Counted from the stretch's first letter, positions 18,344 through 27,712 are shown. The stretch is DNA of 64,000 bases from Pseudoduganella armeniaca (GCF_003028855.1 NZ_CP028324.1:1302001-1366000); one strand, 5' to 3'. Notes: generated by a model from the letters alone, not told the origin. Translations and numbers: made by a program.

Positions 18344-18865
18344 ATGTCCCAACTTGATCCCCAACACCTGGACGCGGAGGCGCTCTACGCCGCCCTGCTC
18401 GACCAGGTCCGTGCCGGCATCGCCGGTGCGCACGAGCCGGCCATCGTCGGCATCCATTCCGGCGGCGCCTGGATCGCCGAGCGCCTGGCGCGCGACCTGG
18501 GCCTGACGCAGCGCCTGGGCGTGCTCGACGTCTCGTTCTACCGCGACGATTACGCGAAGAAGGGCCTGCCCGCTGAAGTGAAGCCGACCAATATCGGCTT
18601 CGACGTGGCCGGCGCCACCATCGTGCTGGTGGACGACGTGCTGTACACGGGCCGCACCACGCGCGCCGCGATCAACGAACTGTTCGACTACGGCCGCCCG
18701 GCGCGCATCCTGCTGGCCGCCCTGGTCGACCGCGGCGAGCGCCAGTTGCCGGTGGCCGCCGACTTCGTGGCCGCCCACACCCGCGTGGGCGCGGGCGAGG
18801 CGCTGCGCCTGCAGCAGTCGGAAACGGGACAATTCAAACTGACCATCGAACGCGAACATGCTTAA
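18344..18865 (+). CDS. pyrR: PyrR, uracil phosphoribosyltransferase/pyr regulator
   Basis: A 173-residue type I phosphoribosyltransferase. The PRPP-binding loop is VLVDDVLYTGRTTRAAINEL, and FYRDDY is the usual PyrR flap region. In Gram-positive bacteria PyrR binds pyr mRNA to cause attenuation; in proteobacteria it sits before pyrB but an RNA target is often unclear, and I did not find a convincing anti-antiterminator here. The ATG at 18344 is the only start that excludes ruvX sequence. It overlaps pyrB by eight bases. Confidence 0.93.
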   Translation: MSQLDPQHLDAEALYAALLDQVRAGIAGAHEPAIVGIHSGGAWIAERLARDLGLTQRLGVLDVSFYRDDYAKKGLPAEVKPTNIGFDVAGATIVLVDDVLYTGRTTRAAINELFDYGRPARILLAALVDRGERQLPVAADFVAAHTRVGAGEALRLQQSETGQFKLTIEREHA

Positions 18866-19823
18866 TCCGCAACTGAACAAACACGGCGAGCTGCAGCACT
18901 TGCTGACCACCGAGGGCCTGCCGAAGGCGATCGTCAACCAGATCCTCGACACGGCGGCGTCGTTCGTCAGCGTGTCCGACCGCGAGGTCAAGAAGGTGCC
19001 GCTGATGCGCGGTAAAAGCGTGTTCAACCTGTTCTTCGAGAACTCCACGCGCACCCGCACCACGTTCGAGATCGCGTCCAAGCGCCTGTCGGCCGACGTC
19101 ATCAACCTGAACATCCAGGCCTCGTCGGCCAGCAAGGGCGAGTCGCTGCTGGACACGATCGACAACCTGTCGGCCATGCATGCGGACATGTTCGTGGTGC
19201 GCCATGCCTCGTCGGGCGCGCCGTACCTGATCGCCAAGCACCTGCACGACACCAAGCAGAACCACGTCCACGTCGTCAACGCGGGCGACGGCCGCCATGC
19301 CCACCCGACCCAGGGCCTGCTGGACATGTACACGATCCGGCACTACAAGAAGGACTTCACCAAGCTGCGCGTGGCCATCGTCGGCGACATCCTGCACAGC
19401 CGCGTGGCCCGTTCCGACATCCACGCCTTGACGACCCTGGGCGTGCCCGAGATCCGCGCCATCGGCCCGCACACGCTGCTGCCGGGCGGCCTGGAACAGC
19501 TGGGCGTGCGCACCTTCACCAACATGGACGAAGGCTTGAAGGACGTCGACGTCATCATCATGCTGCGCCTGCAGAACGAGCGCATGAGCGGCGCGCTGCT
19601 GCCGTCGGCACAGGAATACTTCAAGAGCTACGGCCTGACCCAGGAGCGCCTGGCGCTGGCGGCGCCGGACGCGATCGTGATGCACCCGGGACCGATGAAC
19701 CGCGGCGTCGAGATCGAATCGGCGGTGGCGGACGGCCCGCAGGCCGTGATCCTGTCGCAGGTGACGTTCGGGATCGCCGTGCGCATGGCGGTGATGAGTA
19801 TCTTGGCAGGCAATCAAGGGTAA
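18858..19823 (+). CDS. pyrB: Aspartate carbamoyltransferase catalytic subunit
   Basis: A 321-residue enzyme joining carbamoyl phosphate to aspartate in pyrimidine synthesis. It shows the carbamoyl-phosphate loop FENSTRTRTTFEIA, the conserved NAGDGRHAHPTQGLLDM, and HPGPMNRGVEIES. There is no pyrI regulatory gene; instead pyrC', which encodes a dihydroorotase-like protein without its metal motif, follows after 18 bases. In Pseudomonas-type enzymes PyrB and PyrC' form a dodecamer, and the same is likely here. Confidence 0.97.
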   Translation: MLNPQLNKHGELQHLLTTEGLPKAIVNQILDTAASFVSVSDREVKKVPLMRGKSVFNLFFENSTRTRTTFEIASKRLSADVINLNIQASSASKGESLLDTIDNLSAMHADMFVVRHASSGAPYLIAKHLHDTKQNHVHVVNAGDGRHAHPTQGLLDMYTIRHYKKDFTKLRVAIVGDILHSRVARSDIHALTTLGVPEIRAIGPHTLLPGGLEQLGVRTFTNMDEGLKDVDVIIMLRLQNERMSGALLPSAQEYFKSYGLTQERLALAAPDAIVMHPGPMNRGVEIESAVADGPQAVILSQVTFGIAVRMAVMSILAGNQG

Positions 19824-19841
19824 GCGCAGGGAAAATACGAA

Positions 19842-21146
19842 GTGACGAACTTACATATCAAGAACGGCCGCGTGATCGACCCGGCCAACGGCATTGACGC
19901 CGTGCAGGACCTGTTCATCGCCGACGGCAAGGTGGCCGCCCTCGGCACCGCGCCGGCCGGCTTCACGGCGGCACGCACCATCGACGCCACCGGCCTGGTG
20001 GTGGCACCGGGCCTGGTCGACCTGTCGGCCCGGCTGCGCGAGCCGGGTTACGAATACAAGGCCACGCTGGAATCGGAAATGCAGGCCGCGGTGCAGGGCG
20101 GCGTGACGAGCCTGGTCTGTCCGCCGGACACCGACCCCGTGCTGGACGAGCCTGGCCTGGTCGAGATGCTGAAGCACCGCGCCCGCGGCCTGAACCAGGC
20201 CAAGGTGCATCCGCTGGGGGCGTTGACGATGGGCCTGAAGGGCCAGGCGCTGACCGAAATGGCGGAACTGACGGAAGCAGGCTGCATCGGCTTCTCGCAC
20301 GCCGAAGTACCGGTCGAGGACACGACGGTGCTGCTGCGCGCGCTGCAGTATGCCAAGACGTTCGGCTACACCGTCTGGCTGCGCCCGCAGGACGCGCACA
20401 TCGGCAAGGGCGGCGTCGCCCACAGCGGCCCGCTGGCTTCGCGCCTGGGCCTGTCCGGCGTGCCGGTGATGGCCGAGACCATCGCGTTGCACACGATCTT
20501 CGAGCTGCTGCGCGCCACCGGCGCCAAGGTGCACCTGTGCCGCATCTCGTCCGCCGCCGGCCTGGAGCTGGTACGCGCGGCCAAGGCCGAGGGCCTGGCC
20601 GTGACGTGCGACGTCGGTGCGCACCACGTGCACCTGACCGATGCCGACATCAATTTCTTCGACCCGAACGCGCGCCTGACGCCGCCGCTGCGCAGCCAGC
20701 GCGACCGCGAGGCGATCCGCGCCGCGCTGACGGACGGTACCATCGACGCGATCTGTTCCGACCACACGCCGGTGGACGACGATGAAAAGCTGCTGCCGTT
20801 CGGCGAGGCTTCTCCCGGCGCGACCGGCCTGGAACTGCTGCTGTCGCTGGCGCTGAAATGGGCGGAGGACCTGGGCGGGCATCACGGCCCGGGCGATGCG
20901 TTGTTCAAGGCACTGAACCGCGTGACGGCGGCGCCGGCGCGCGTGGCCGGCCTCGATGCCGGCCACCTGGCGGTGGGCGGCAGTGCGGACGTGGTGCTGT
21001 TCGACCCGGCCGCGCGCTGGCTCGTGGAAGCGCCGGCGCTGGCCAGCCAGGGCAAGCACACGCCGTTCCTCGGCTACGAGATGCTGGGCCAGGTGCGCGC
21101 GACCATCGTGGCCGGTCACGTCGCGTTCGAGCGCAACGCGGCGTAA
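19842..21146 (+). CDS. pyrC': Dihydroorotase-like PyrC', probably non-catalytic ATCase partner
   Basis: A 434-residue amidohydrolase-fold protein read from a GTG start. The N-terminal metal motif of active type I dihydroorotases, D-x-HxH-x-R, is replaced by DLSARLREPG: S62 and R64 stand where the two His belong. Other parts of the fold remain, including CSDHTPVDDDEKLLPFGEA. This is the pattern of PyrC' proteins that are inactive but needed to assemble ATCase with PyrB. A separate active dihydroorotase should be encoded elsewhere in the genome. The gene sits 18 bases after pyrB and 12 before plsC. Confidence 0.9.
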   Translation: MTNLHIKNGRVIDPANGIDAVQDLFIADGKVAALGTAPAGFTAARTIDATGLVVAPGLVDLSARLREPGYEYKATLESEMQAAVQGGVTSLVCPPDTDPVLDEPGLVEMLKHRARGLNQAKVHPLGALTMGLKGQALTEMAELTEAGCIGFSHAEVPVEDTTVLLRALQYAKTFGYTVWLRPQDAHIGKGGVAHSGPLASRLGLSGVPVMAETIALHTIFELLRATGAKVHLCRISSAAGLELVRAAKAEGLAVTCDVGAHHVHLTDADINFFDPNARLTPPLRSQRDREAIRAALTDGTIDAICSDHTPVDDDEKLLPFGEASPGATGLELLLSLALKWAEDLGGHHGPGDALFKALNRVTAAPARVAGLDAGHLAVGGSADVVLFDPAARWLVEAPALASQGKHTPFLGYEMLGQVRATIVAGHVAFERNAA

Positions 21147-21158
21147 GGCGGAACCGTC

Positions 21159-21968
21159 ATGCTGCTCGCGCTGCGCGTCGCCCGCGTCGTCTTGCACCTG
21201 CTGGCCGGGATGGCGATCTGCGCGCTGCTGTTCCCCTGGATCGACCGGGCGGCACGCGAGATCCACGTGCGGCGCTGGTCGCGCCACCTGCTTGCCATCT
21301 GCAACGTCACGGTGCAGATCACGGCCGGCAGCGCCGCGCCCAAGGAGCATGCGCTGGTGGTGGCGAACCACGTGTCGTGGCTGGACATCTTCGTCATCAA
21401 TGCGCTGTACCCGTGCCGCTTCGTCGCCAAGGCCGAGATCCGTTCCTGGCCCCTGGCCGGCTGGCTGGTGGAGCAGGCCGGTACCGTGTTCATCGCGCGC
21501 GGCAACCGGCGCGACCTGCGCAGGGCCTTCGAGGGGCTGGTGCGGGCGTTGAAGTCGGGCGAGCGTGTGGCGTTCTTCCCGGAAGGGACGACGGCGCCGC
21601 AAGGCACGCTGCTGCCGTTCCACGCCAACCTGTTCGAAGCGGCCGTGGACGCCAAGGCGCGCGTGCAACCGTATGCGATCCGCTACGTGGACGCCAACCG
21701 GCAGCCGCATCCGGCAGTCGACTTCGTCGGCGACATGACGTTCGTGCAAAGCATGCTGGCGATCCTGCGCGGCGGCCCGATCCGCGCCCGCGTGACGATC
21801 CTGCGCTCGACCAAGGCGGAAGGCCAGCATCGCCGCCAACTGGCCGAGCTCACGGAGGCTTCGATCCGGCAGGCGTTGGGCATCGCAAGCGACGTGCCGG
21901 CGGACGAGGCGCTGCCGGAGGCGGACCTGGACGACGAGACCGATGCGCCGGAGGCGCGCAGCGCCTGA
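21159..21968 (+). CDS. plsC: 1-acyl-sn-glycerol-3-phosphate acyltransferase
   Basis: A 269-residue membrane-bound acyltransferase that makes phosphatidic acid from lysophosphatidic acid. One N-terminal hydrophobic helix (about 9-26) is followed by the HX4D catalytic motif NHVSWLD (H71, D76) and the substrate motif FFPEGTTAPQG. The C terminus is acidic and probably disordered. It follows pyrC' closely, so it may share the transcript. A second PlsC-type gene lies at 33.5-34.2 kb; the two may prefer different acyl donors or acceptors, or one may modify another lipid. Confidence 0.92.
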   Translation: MLLALRVARVVLHLLAGMAICALLFPWIDRAAREIHVRRWSRHLLAICNVTVQITAGSAAPKEHALVVANHVSWLDIFVINALYPCRFVAKAEIRSWPLAGWLVEQAGTVFIARGNRRDLRRAFEGLVRALKSGERVAFFPEGTTAPQGTLLPFHANLFEAAVDAKARVQPYAIRYVDANRQPHPAVDFVGDMTFVQSMLAILRGGPIRARVTILRSTKAEGQHRRQLAELTEASIRQALGIASDVPADEALPEADLDDETDAPEARSA

Positions 21969-21994
21969 GGTTTGCCGCGGCGCTTGCAAACACC

Positions 21995-22047
21995 GGGGAC
22001 AGGCACCTATCTGCGGGTCTGAGACCCGCAGATAGGTGCCTGTCCCC
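21995..22047. repeat. Intergenic palindrome, GGGGACAGGCACC family
   Basis: Perfect 26-base complementary arms with the outer part GGGGACAGGCACC and the unique inner part TATCTGCGGGTCT; the left arm is 21995-22020, the right 22022-22047. It separates the convergent plsC and apaH genes and is a plausible shared transcription stop, though no long T tract is present. Confidence 0.9.
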
Positions 22048-22080
22048 TGGGGTCTCAGCCGCTGGTGCCTGCCCTCGGCG

Positions 22081-22953
22081 TTACCCTTTTCCAGCAGCCC
22101 GCCGGAACTCCGGACACTCCACCTGCAACAGCGAGCGGTCCTCCAGGCACACGGCCGACAACTGCCCGCCCCACACGCAGCCGCTGTCCAGGGCGATGTA
22201 ATTGTCGCGCAATTGCAGCCCCAGGGCCGACCAGTGGCCGAACACCACCGTCACGTCGGCCGTGCGCCGGCCCGGCACGGCGAACCAGGGCATCAGGCCC
22301 GTGGCCGGATCGACCGTCGCGCTTTCCTTCATCTTGAAGTCCATCACGCCATCGGCCGTGCAGAAGCGCATCCGCGTCAGCGCGTTGACGATGCAGCGCA
22401 GCCGCGCCGCGCCGCGCAGGTCGTCGTCCCAGCGGTCCGGCAGGTTGCCGTACATCTCGGCCAGGAAGCTCGCCCACTGGTCGCTGCGCAGCGCGGCCTC
22501 GACTTCGCCTGCCAGCGCCATCGTCTGGGGCGCATCCCATTGCGGCAGCACGCCGCCGTGCACCAGCAGGTGGCCGGCCGTGAACGACGCCATCGGCCGG
22601 TGGCGCAGCCAGTGCAGCAGGGCATCGCGATCGGAGGCGGCCAGGATCGTATCGAGCGTGTCCGAGCCAGATTCGGGCCGGATGCCGTTGGCGACGGCCA
22701 GCAGGTGCAGGTCGTGGTTGCCCAGCACCGCGTCGATGCGGCCGCCGCTGCCTTGGCTCAGCGCCTGGACATAGCGCAAGGTGGACAGCGAATCCGGGCC
22801 TCGATTGATCAGGTCGCCGCAAAACAGGATGGTCGGCGGCGCCTGTTCCATTTCGCGTTCGCGTGCGAGAATGGCCTCTACGAGCGTCACAGTTTCGGCA
22901 TGGCAACCCTGCAAGTCACCGATGACATAGGTTCGCGTGGACGCGGTCTGCAT
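22081..22953 (-). CDS. apaH: Symmetrical bis(5'-nucleosyl)-tetraphosphatase
   Basis: A 290-residue calcineurin-fold phosphoesterase that splits Ap4A into two ADP. The metal-binding motifs are in order: YVIGDLQGCH, CGDLINRGPDS, VLGNHDLHLLA, and the later His motifs LLVHGGVLPQWD and VVFGHWSALG. The ATG at 22953 is chosen: AGGAAT lies seven bases upstream, and the longer reading starts with TTG. Divergent from rmlB; ApaH also removes Np4 caps from RNA in E. coli. Confidence 0.96.
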   Translation of the reverse strand: MQTASTRTYVIGDLQGCHAETVTLVEAILAREREMEQAPPTILFCGDLINRGPDSLSTLRYVQALSQGSGGRIDAVLGNHDLHLLAVANGIRPESGSDTLDTILAASDRDALLHWLRHRPMASFTAGHLLVHGGVLPQWDAPQTMALAGEVEAALRSDQWASFLAEMYGNLPDRWDDDLRGAARLRCIVNALTRMRFCTADGVMDFKMKESATVDPATGLMPWFAVPGRRTADVTVVFGHWSALGLQLRDNYIALDSGCVWGGQLSAVCLEDRSLLQVECPEFRRAAGKG

Positions 22954-23056
22954 GAACAATTCCTATAAGCACGATTGCACTTTTCACACGCCGGTAGCGC
23001 GTTTCACATACAATCGAGGTTATTACTTAATCAACTTCGCAAAACTGGGATACTAA

Positions 23057-24130
23057 ATGATTTTTGTGACAGGTGGGGCCGGCTTCATCGGCTCGAACTT
23101 CGTACTGGACTGGTTGGCCCAATCGGATGAGCCCGTCCTGAACTTTGACAAGTTGACCTACGCGGGTAACGTCAACAATCTCGCGTCACTGAAGGACGAT
23201 CCGCGCCACGTGTTCGTGCGCGGCGATATCTGCGACGGCGAACAGGTGCTGGCGCTGCTGCGCGAACACCAGCCGCGCGCCATCGTGCACTTCGCGGCGG
23301 AAAGCCACGTCGACCGGTCCATCCACGGCCCGGCCGAATTCATCAACACCAATATCAACGGCACGTTCGCGCTGCTGGAAGCGGCGCGCGCCTACTGGAC
23401 CGCGCTGGAAGGCGACGCCAAGGCGGCCTTCCGCTTCCTGCACGTCTCCACCGACGAGGTGTACGGCACGCTGGGCCCGAACGATCCGCCATTCTCCGAG
23501 ACGACCCCGTATGCGCCCAACAGCCCGTACTCGGCCTCGAAGGCCGCATCGGATCACCTGGTGCGCTCCTACCACCATACCTACGGCTTCCCGACGCTGA
23601 CGACGAACTGCTCGAACAACTACGGCCCGTACCACTTCCCGGAAAAACTGATCCCGCTGATCATCGCCAACGCGCAGGCCGGCAAGCCGCTGCCGATCTA
23701 CGGCGACGGCCAGCAGATCCGCGACTGGCTGTTCGTCAGCGACCACTGCACGGCGATCCGCCGCGTGCTGGCCGACGGCAAGCTGGGCGAAACCTACAAC
23801 GTGGGCGGCTGGAACGAAATGGCCAACCTGGACGTGGTGCACACGCTGTGCGATATCCTCGACAGCTTGAAGCCGAAGGCCGATGGCGGCAGCTATCGCG
23901 ACCAGATCACCTACGTCAAGGACCGCCCCGGCCACGACCGCCGCTATGCCATCGACGCGCGCAAGCTGGAGCGCGAACTGGGCTGGAAGCCGGCCGAGAC
24001 GTTCGAAACGGGCATCCGCAAGACGGTGCAGTGGTACCTGGACAATCCGGAATGGGTGGCCGACGTGCAGTCCGGCGCCTATGCCAAATGGGTCGAGACC
24101 AACTACTTCAATCGCGAGGCGGGCCAATGA
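23057..24130 (+). CDS. rmlB: dTDP-glucose 4,6-dehydratase
   Basis: A 357-residue short-chain dehydrogenase-type enzyme making dTDP-4-keto-6-deoxyglucose, second step of dTDP-L-rhamnose synthesis. It shows the NAD motif VTGGAGFIGSNFVL, the catalytic region HVSTDEVYG with Thr, Asp and Glu, and YSASKAASDH with the Tyr and Lys. First of rmlB-A-C-D; each next gene overlaps the previous one by four bases in ATGA, so the four are translationally coupled. A TACAAT element (23009-23014) upstream could be part of a promoter, but no good -35 is seen. Confidence 0.97.
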   Translation: MIFVTGGAGFIGSNFVLDWLAQSDEPVLNFDKLTYAGNVNNLASLKDDPRHVFVRGDICDGEQVLALLREHQPRAIVHFAAESHVDRSIHGPAEFINTNINGTFALLEAARAYWTALEGDAKAAFRFLHVSTDEVYGTLGPNDPPFSETTPYAPNSPYSASKAASDHLVRSYHHTYGFPTLTTNCSNNYGPYHFPEKLIPLIIANAQAGKPLPIYGDGQQIRDWLFVSDHCTAIRRVLADGKLGETYNVGGWNEMANLDVVHTLCDILDSLKPKADGGSYRDQITYVKDRPGHDRRYAIDARKLERELGWKPAETFETGIRKTVQWYLDNPEWVADVQSGAYAKWVETNYFNREAGQ

Positions 24131-25032
24131 GCGACACCACCGTACAACGCCGCAAAGGCATCATCCTGGCGGGCGGCTCCGGCACCCGCCTGTATCCGGT
24201 CACGACCAGCGTATCGAAGCAGCTGCTGCCGATCTACGACAAGCCGATGATCTACCATCCGCTGACCACGCTGATGCTGGCCGGCATGCGCGAGATCCTG
24301 ATCATCTCGACGCCGCAGGACACGCCGCGTTTCCGCGACCTGCTGGGCGACGGCAGCCAGTGGGGCCTGCAGCTGTCGTATGCGGTGCAGCCGTCCCCGG
24401 ACGGGCTGGCACAGGCCTTCATCATCGGCCGCGACTTCGTCGGCGGCGATCCGTCGGCGCTGATCCTTGGCGATAACATCTACTACGGCAACGACCTGGA
24501 TGCGCTGCTGCGCAGCGCCGCCTCCGAGCCGAGCGGCGCCACCGTGTTCGCGTACCACGTGCACGATCCGGAGCGCTACGGCGTGGTCGAATTCGACCGC
24601 GAGCGCCGCGCCGTCAGCATCGAGGAAAAGCCGGCCGTGCCGAAGTCGAACTATGCGGTGACGGGCCTGTACTTCTACGACAGCCAGGTGTGCGACATCG
24701 CCGCCTCGATCAAGCCCTCCGCGCGCGGCGAGCTGGAGATCACGGACGTCAACAAGGCCTATCTGGAAAAGGGCCAGCTGCGCGTGGAGCTGATGGGGCG
24801 CGGCATGGCATGGCTCGATACCGGCACGCACGAGTCGCTGCTGGACGCGTCGCAGTTCATCGCCACGATCGAGAAGCGGCAAGGCCTGAAGGTGGCCTGC
24901 CCCGAGGAGATCGCCTACCGCAAGGGCTATATCGACGCCGAGCAGCTGCGCCGCCTGGCCGAACCTTTGCGGAAGAACGGCTATGGCCAGTACCTGATGC
25001 AGATCCTGCAGGACAAGGTGATCCCGCGATGA
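24127..25032 (+). CDS. rmlA: Glucose-1-phosphate thymidylyltransferase
   Basis: A 301-residue nucleotidyltransferase that joins glucose-1-phosphate and dTTP, first step of dTDP-L-rhamnose synthesis. The N terminus has the GT-A-like signature GIILAGGSGTRLYPVT with the catalytic Arg, then SKQLLPIYDKPMIYHPL, LILGDNIYYG, and EEKPAVPKSNYAVTGLYFYD. The start ATG overlaps the rmlB stop. Length matches the family. Confidence 0.97.
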   Translation: MSDTTVQRRKGIILAGGSGTRLYPVTTSVSKQLLPIYDKPMIYHPLTTLMLAGMREILIISTPQDTPRFRDLLGDGSQWGLQLSYAVQPSPDGLAQAFIIGRDFVGGDPSALILGDNIYYGNDLDALLRSAASEPSGATVFAYHVHDPERYGVVEFDRERRAVSIEEKPAVPKSNYAVTGLYFYDSQVCDIAASIKPSARGELEITDVNKAYLEKGQLRVELMGRGMAWLDTGTHESLLDASQFIATIEKRQGLKVACPEEIAYRKGYIDAEQLRRLAEPLRKNGYGQYLMQILQDKVIPR

Positions 25033-25574
25033 AAGTCACGACCACTCCCATCGATGGCCTGCTGATCATCGAGCCGACCGTGTTCGGCGACGATCGCGGC
25101 TTCTTCTACGAGAGCTTCAATGCCCAGCGTTTCGCCGACCTGACCGGCGTGCGCACCGACTTCGTGCAGGACAACCATTCGCGCTCCGCGCGCAACGTGC
25201 TGCGCGGGATGCACTACCAGATCCAGCAGGCGCAGGGCAAGCTGGTACGGGTGGTCAGCGGCAGCGTGTACGACGTCGCCGTCGACCTGCGCAAGAGTTC
25301 CGCCACGTTCGGCAAGTGGTTCGGCGTCGAGCTCTCGGCCGAGAACAAGCGCCAGTTCTGGATTCCGCCAGGCTTCGCGCACGGCTTTGCCGTGACCAGC
25401 GAGTTCGCCGAGTTCCTGTACAAGACCACCGACTACTACGCGCCCGAGCACGAGCGTTCGCTGTTATGGAACGACCCCACCGTAGGCATCGAATGGCCGC
25501 TGGACGGCACGCCGCTGCTGTCGGCCAAGGACCAGAAGGCGCTGCCGCTGGCGCAGGCGGAAGTGTTCCCATGA
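25029..25574 (+). CDS. rmlC: dTDP-4-dehydrorhamnose 3,5-epimerase
   Basis: A 181-residue cupin-fold epimerase for the third step of dTDP-L-rhamnose synthesis. Family marks are DDRGFFYESFN, QDNHSRSARNVLRGMHYQ with the catalytic His, VAVDLRKSSATFGKW, and FWIPPGFAHGFAV. The ATG start lies within the rmlA stop (ATGA) and the stop within the rmlD start, so it is translated as part of the coupled rml set. Confidence 0.97.
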   Translation: MKVTTTPIDGLLIIEPTVFGDDRGFFYESFNAQRFADLTGVRTDFVQDNHSRSARNVLRGMHYQIQQAQGKLVRVVSGSVYDVAVDLRKSSATFGKWFGVELSAENKRQFWIPPGFAHGFAVTSEFAEFLYKTTDYYAPEHERSLLWNDPTVGIEWPLDGTPLLSAKDQKALPLAQAEVFP

Positions 25575-26434
25575 AGATCCTGCTGACCGGATGCAGCGGC
25601 CAGGTCGGCTACGAACTGGAGCGCAGCCTGCAAGGGCTGGGCGAGGTCGTGGCCGTCGATCGCAGCCGCATGGACCTGTCCGACCTGGACCAGGTGCGCG
25701 ACGTGGTGCGCGCGGTGCAGCCGCGCCTGATCGTCAACCCGGCCGCCTACACGGCCGTGGACAAGGCCGAAAGCGAGCCGGAACTGGCGCACCGCATCAA
25801 TGCGCAGGCGCCGGGCGTGATGGCCGAGGAGGCGCTGCGGCTGGGCGCCGCGCTGGTGCATTATTCGACCGACTACGTGTTCCCGGGCGACGACCCGGGC
25901 GCGCGCGTCGAAACGGATGCGACCGGCCCGCTGAACGTCTATGGCGCCAGCAAGCTGGCCGGCGAGCAGGCCATCGTCGCCAGCGGCGTACCGCACCTGA
26001 TCTTGCGCACCAGCTGGGTGTACGGCATGCGCGGCAAGAACTTCCTGCTGACGATGCTGCGCCTGGCCAAGGAGCGCGACGAGCTGCGTATCGTGGCCGA
26101 CCAGCACGGCGCGCCGACGTGGAGCCGCACCATCGCGGACACCACGGCGACGATCCTGGCCCAGGCGCGGGCGCACGACTTTTCCGCGGACTGGTGGCGC
26201 GAGCACGGTGGCATCTACCACCTGAGCAGCCAGGGCCAGACCACCTGGTTCGAGTTCACGCAGGCGATCATCGAACAGGCCGGCATCGACTGCCGGCTGG
26301 TGCCGATCACGTCGGCGGAATACCCGACGCCGGCGCGCCGGCCGCAGTATTCGGTGCTGTCCTCGCAGCGCCTGCTGGAGCGTTTCGGCCACGTGCCACA
26401 CTGGCGCGATGCGCTGCGGCTCTGCATGCAATAA
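25571..26434 (+). CDS. rmlD: dTDP-4-dehydrorhamnose reductase
   Basis: A 287-residue NADPH-dependent reductase that finishes dTDP-L-rhamnose. It shows the Rossmann motif KILLTGCSGQVGYEL, the strand VHYSTDYVFPGD, and the catalytic YGASKLAGE; LRTSWVYG follows. The product supplies rhamnose for O-antigen or exopolysaccharide. It is the last rml gene, followed by a rho-independent-type terminator at 26478-26510. Confidence 0.97.
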   Translation: MKILLTGCSGQVGYELERSLQGLGEVVAVDRSRMDLSDLDQVRDVVRAVQPRLIVNPAAYTAVDKAESEPELAHRINAQAPGVMAEEALRLGAALVHYSTDYVFPGDDPGARVETDATGPLNVYGASKLAGEQAIVASGVPHLILRTSWVYGMRGKNFLLTMLRLAKERDELRIVADQHGAPTWSRTIADTTATILAQARAHDFSADWWREHGGIYHLSSQGQTTWFEFTQAIIEQAGIDCRLVPITSAEYPTPARRPQYSVLSSQRLLERFGHVPHWRDALRLCMQ

Positions 26435-26477
26435 GGCCGATGGGCACGCTCGCACCGTGCCCGGCCCAGCATAGTTC

Positions 26478-26510
26478 CCCGCCCCGGGCCGGCCCGGCCC
26501 GGCGGTTTTT
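26478..26510 (+). terminator. Rho-independent terminator after rmlBACD
   Basis: A very GC-rich stem, CCGCC...GGGCCG pairing with CGGCCC...GGCGG (two-base bulge on the left arm), is followed at once by TTTTT (26506-26510). It lies 44 bases past the rmlD stop and separates the rml operon from the WecA-type gene. Confidence 0.75.
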
Positions 26511-26617
26511 CCCCAGTTTCTCTTCATTAATCCGGTACAATCGCTGGTTGGCATCGCTGCATGCCATTGCTGCAAAGCGGCAAGAGCGCCAGGCTTCCCA
26601 CCACGATTAATGCATAA

Positions 26618-27712
26618 ATGTTTTCCTTCTTAGTAAGCTTTGTCGCTTCTGCGTTGCTGACCTTGTTGGTCATCAAAGAAGTGCGCCTGCACGGCCCCGC
26701 GCTCGACGCCGATTTTCACGGCGTGCAAAAAGTTCACGCCCACAGCGTGGCCCGCATTGGCGGGCTGTCAATTTTTCTGGCCGTCGGCTTGTCGGCCTGT
26801 ATTTCCGTCTGGCGCGTGCCGGCAATGACGACGTGGATGCTGTCCTTGATGGCCTGCTCGGCCTGTGCGTTTATTGGCGGTATTGTCGAGGATTACACCG
26901 GCCGCGTCAGCGCTGCGCGGCGGCTGATACTGACGATGCTGGCGGCCCTGCTCGGCTATTATCTGCTCGATGCGCGGATCGACCGGATCGATTGGGTGGC
27001 CGATGCCTGGCCGCTGCCGTATATCTGGCTGACCTTGCCGTTGACGGTGCTGGCGGTCGCCGGCATTGCCAACGCGATTAATATCATCGACGGGTTTAAT
27101 GGCCTGGCCAGCGTCGTTACCATTTGCATGCTGCTGTCGCTCGGCTATGTCGCATTGCAGGTCAACGATATGTTCGTGCTGGTCGCCGCCCTGATGGTGG
27201 CGGGCGCCACCGCAGGCTTCCTGATCTGGAACTATCCGGTCGGACTGATCTTCCTGGGCGATGGCGGTGCCTACTTCATCGGTTTCATGCTGGGTGAGCT
27301 GGCGCTGCTGCTGGTCATGCGCAATCCGCAGGTATCCACTTGGTATGCGGCGTTGCTGCTGATCTACCCAGCCTTTGAAACGCTATTTTCCGTTTATCGC
27401 CGCATGTTTATCCGGGGTAAATCGCCCGCCATGCCCGACGGTATTCATTTGCACAGCCTGATCTTCCGCCGCGTGGTGCAGTGGGCGGTAGGGCGTCGCG
27501 ACGCCCGCGCCTTGATGCGGCGCAATTCCCTGACGTCGCCTTATCTCTGGATGTTCTCGCTGATGGCCGTTATTCCCGCTACGGTATTCTGGAGTCACAC
27601 CTGGGTGCTGATGCTTTTCTGCTGCCTGTTCATTATCAGTTATGTGTGGTTATATGTTCGCATCGTCCGCTTTAAAGCGCCGCGCTGGATGATCCGCCAC
27701 AAAAGAAACTAG
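26618..27712 (+). CDS. WecA/MraY-family undecaprenyl-phosphate sugar-1-phosphate transferase
   Basis: A 364-residue polytopic membrane enzyme with about ten hydrophobic helices. Such enzymes load a sugar phosphate, often GlcNAc-1-P, onto undecaprenyl phosphate to start an O-antigen or exopolysaccharide chain. Cytoplasmic motifs are visible: ARIGGLSIF, the acidic NAINIIDGFNGLA, IFLGDGGAYFIGF, and DGIHLHSLIFRR, the His-rich sugar-recognition loop. Its own start is well separated from rmlD by a terminator, and the base composition is somewhat more AT-rich than neighbours. The exact sugar cannot be read from the sequence. Confidence 0.9.
   Translation: MFSFLVSFVASALLTLLVIKEVRLHGPALDADFHGVQKVHAHSVARIGGLSIFLAVGLSACISVWRVPAMTTWMLSLMACSACAFIGGIVEDYTGRVSAARRLILTMLAALLGYYLLDARIDRIDWVADAWPLPYIWLTLPLTVLAVAGIANAINIIDGFNGLASVVTICMLLSLGYVALQVNDMFVLVAALMVAGATAGFLIWNYPVGLIFLGDGGAYFIGFMLGELALLLVMRNPQVSTWYAALLLIYPAFETLFSVYRRMFIRGKSPAMPDGIHLHSLIFRRVVQWAVGRRDARALMRRNSLTSPYLWMFSLMAVIPATVFWSHTWVLMLFCCLFIISYVWLYVRIVRFKAPRWMIRHKRN

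Noticed and set aside
18300..18344. A PyrR-binding RNA attenuator before pyrR
   Set aside because: The spacer is only eight bases and shows no terminator-antiterminator pair.
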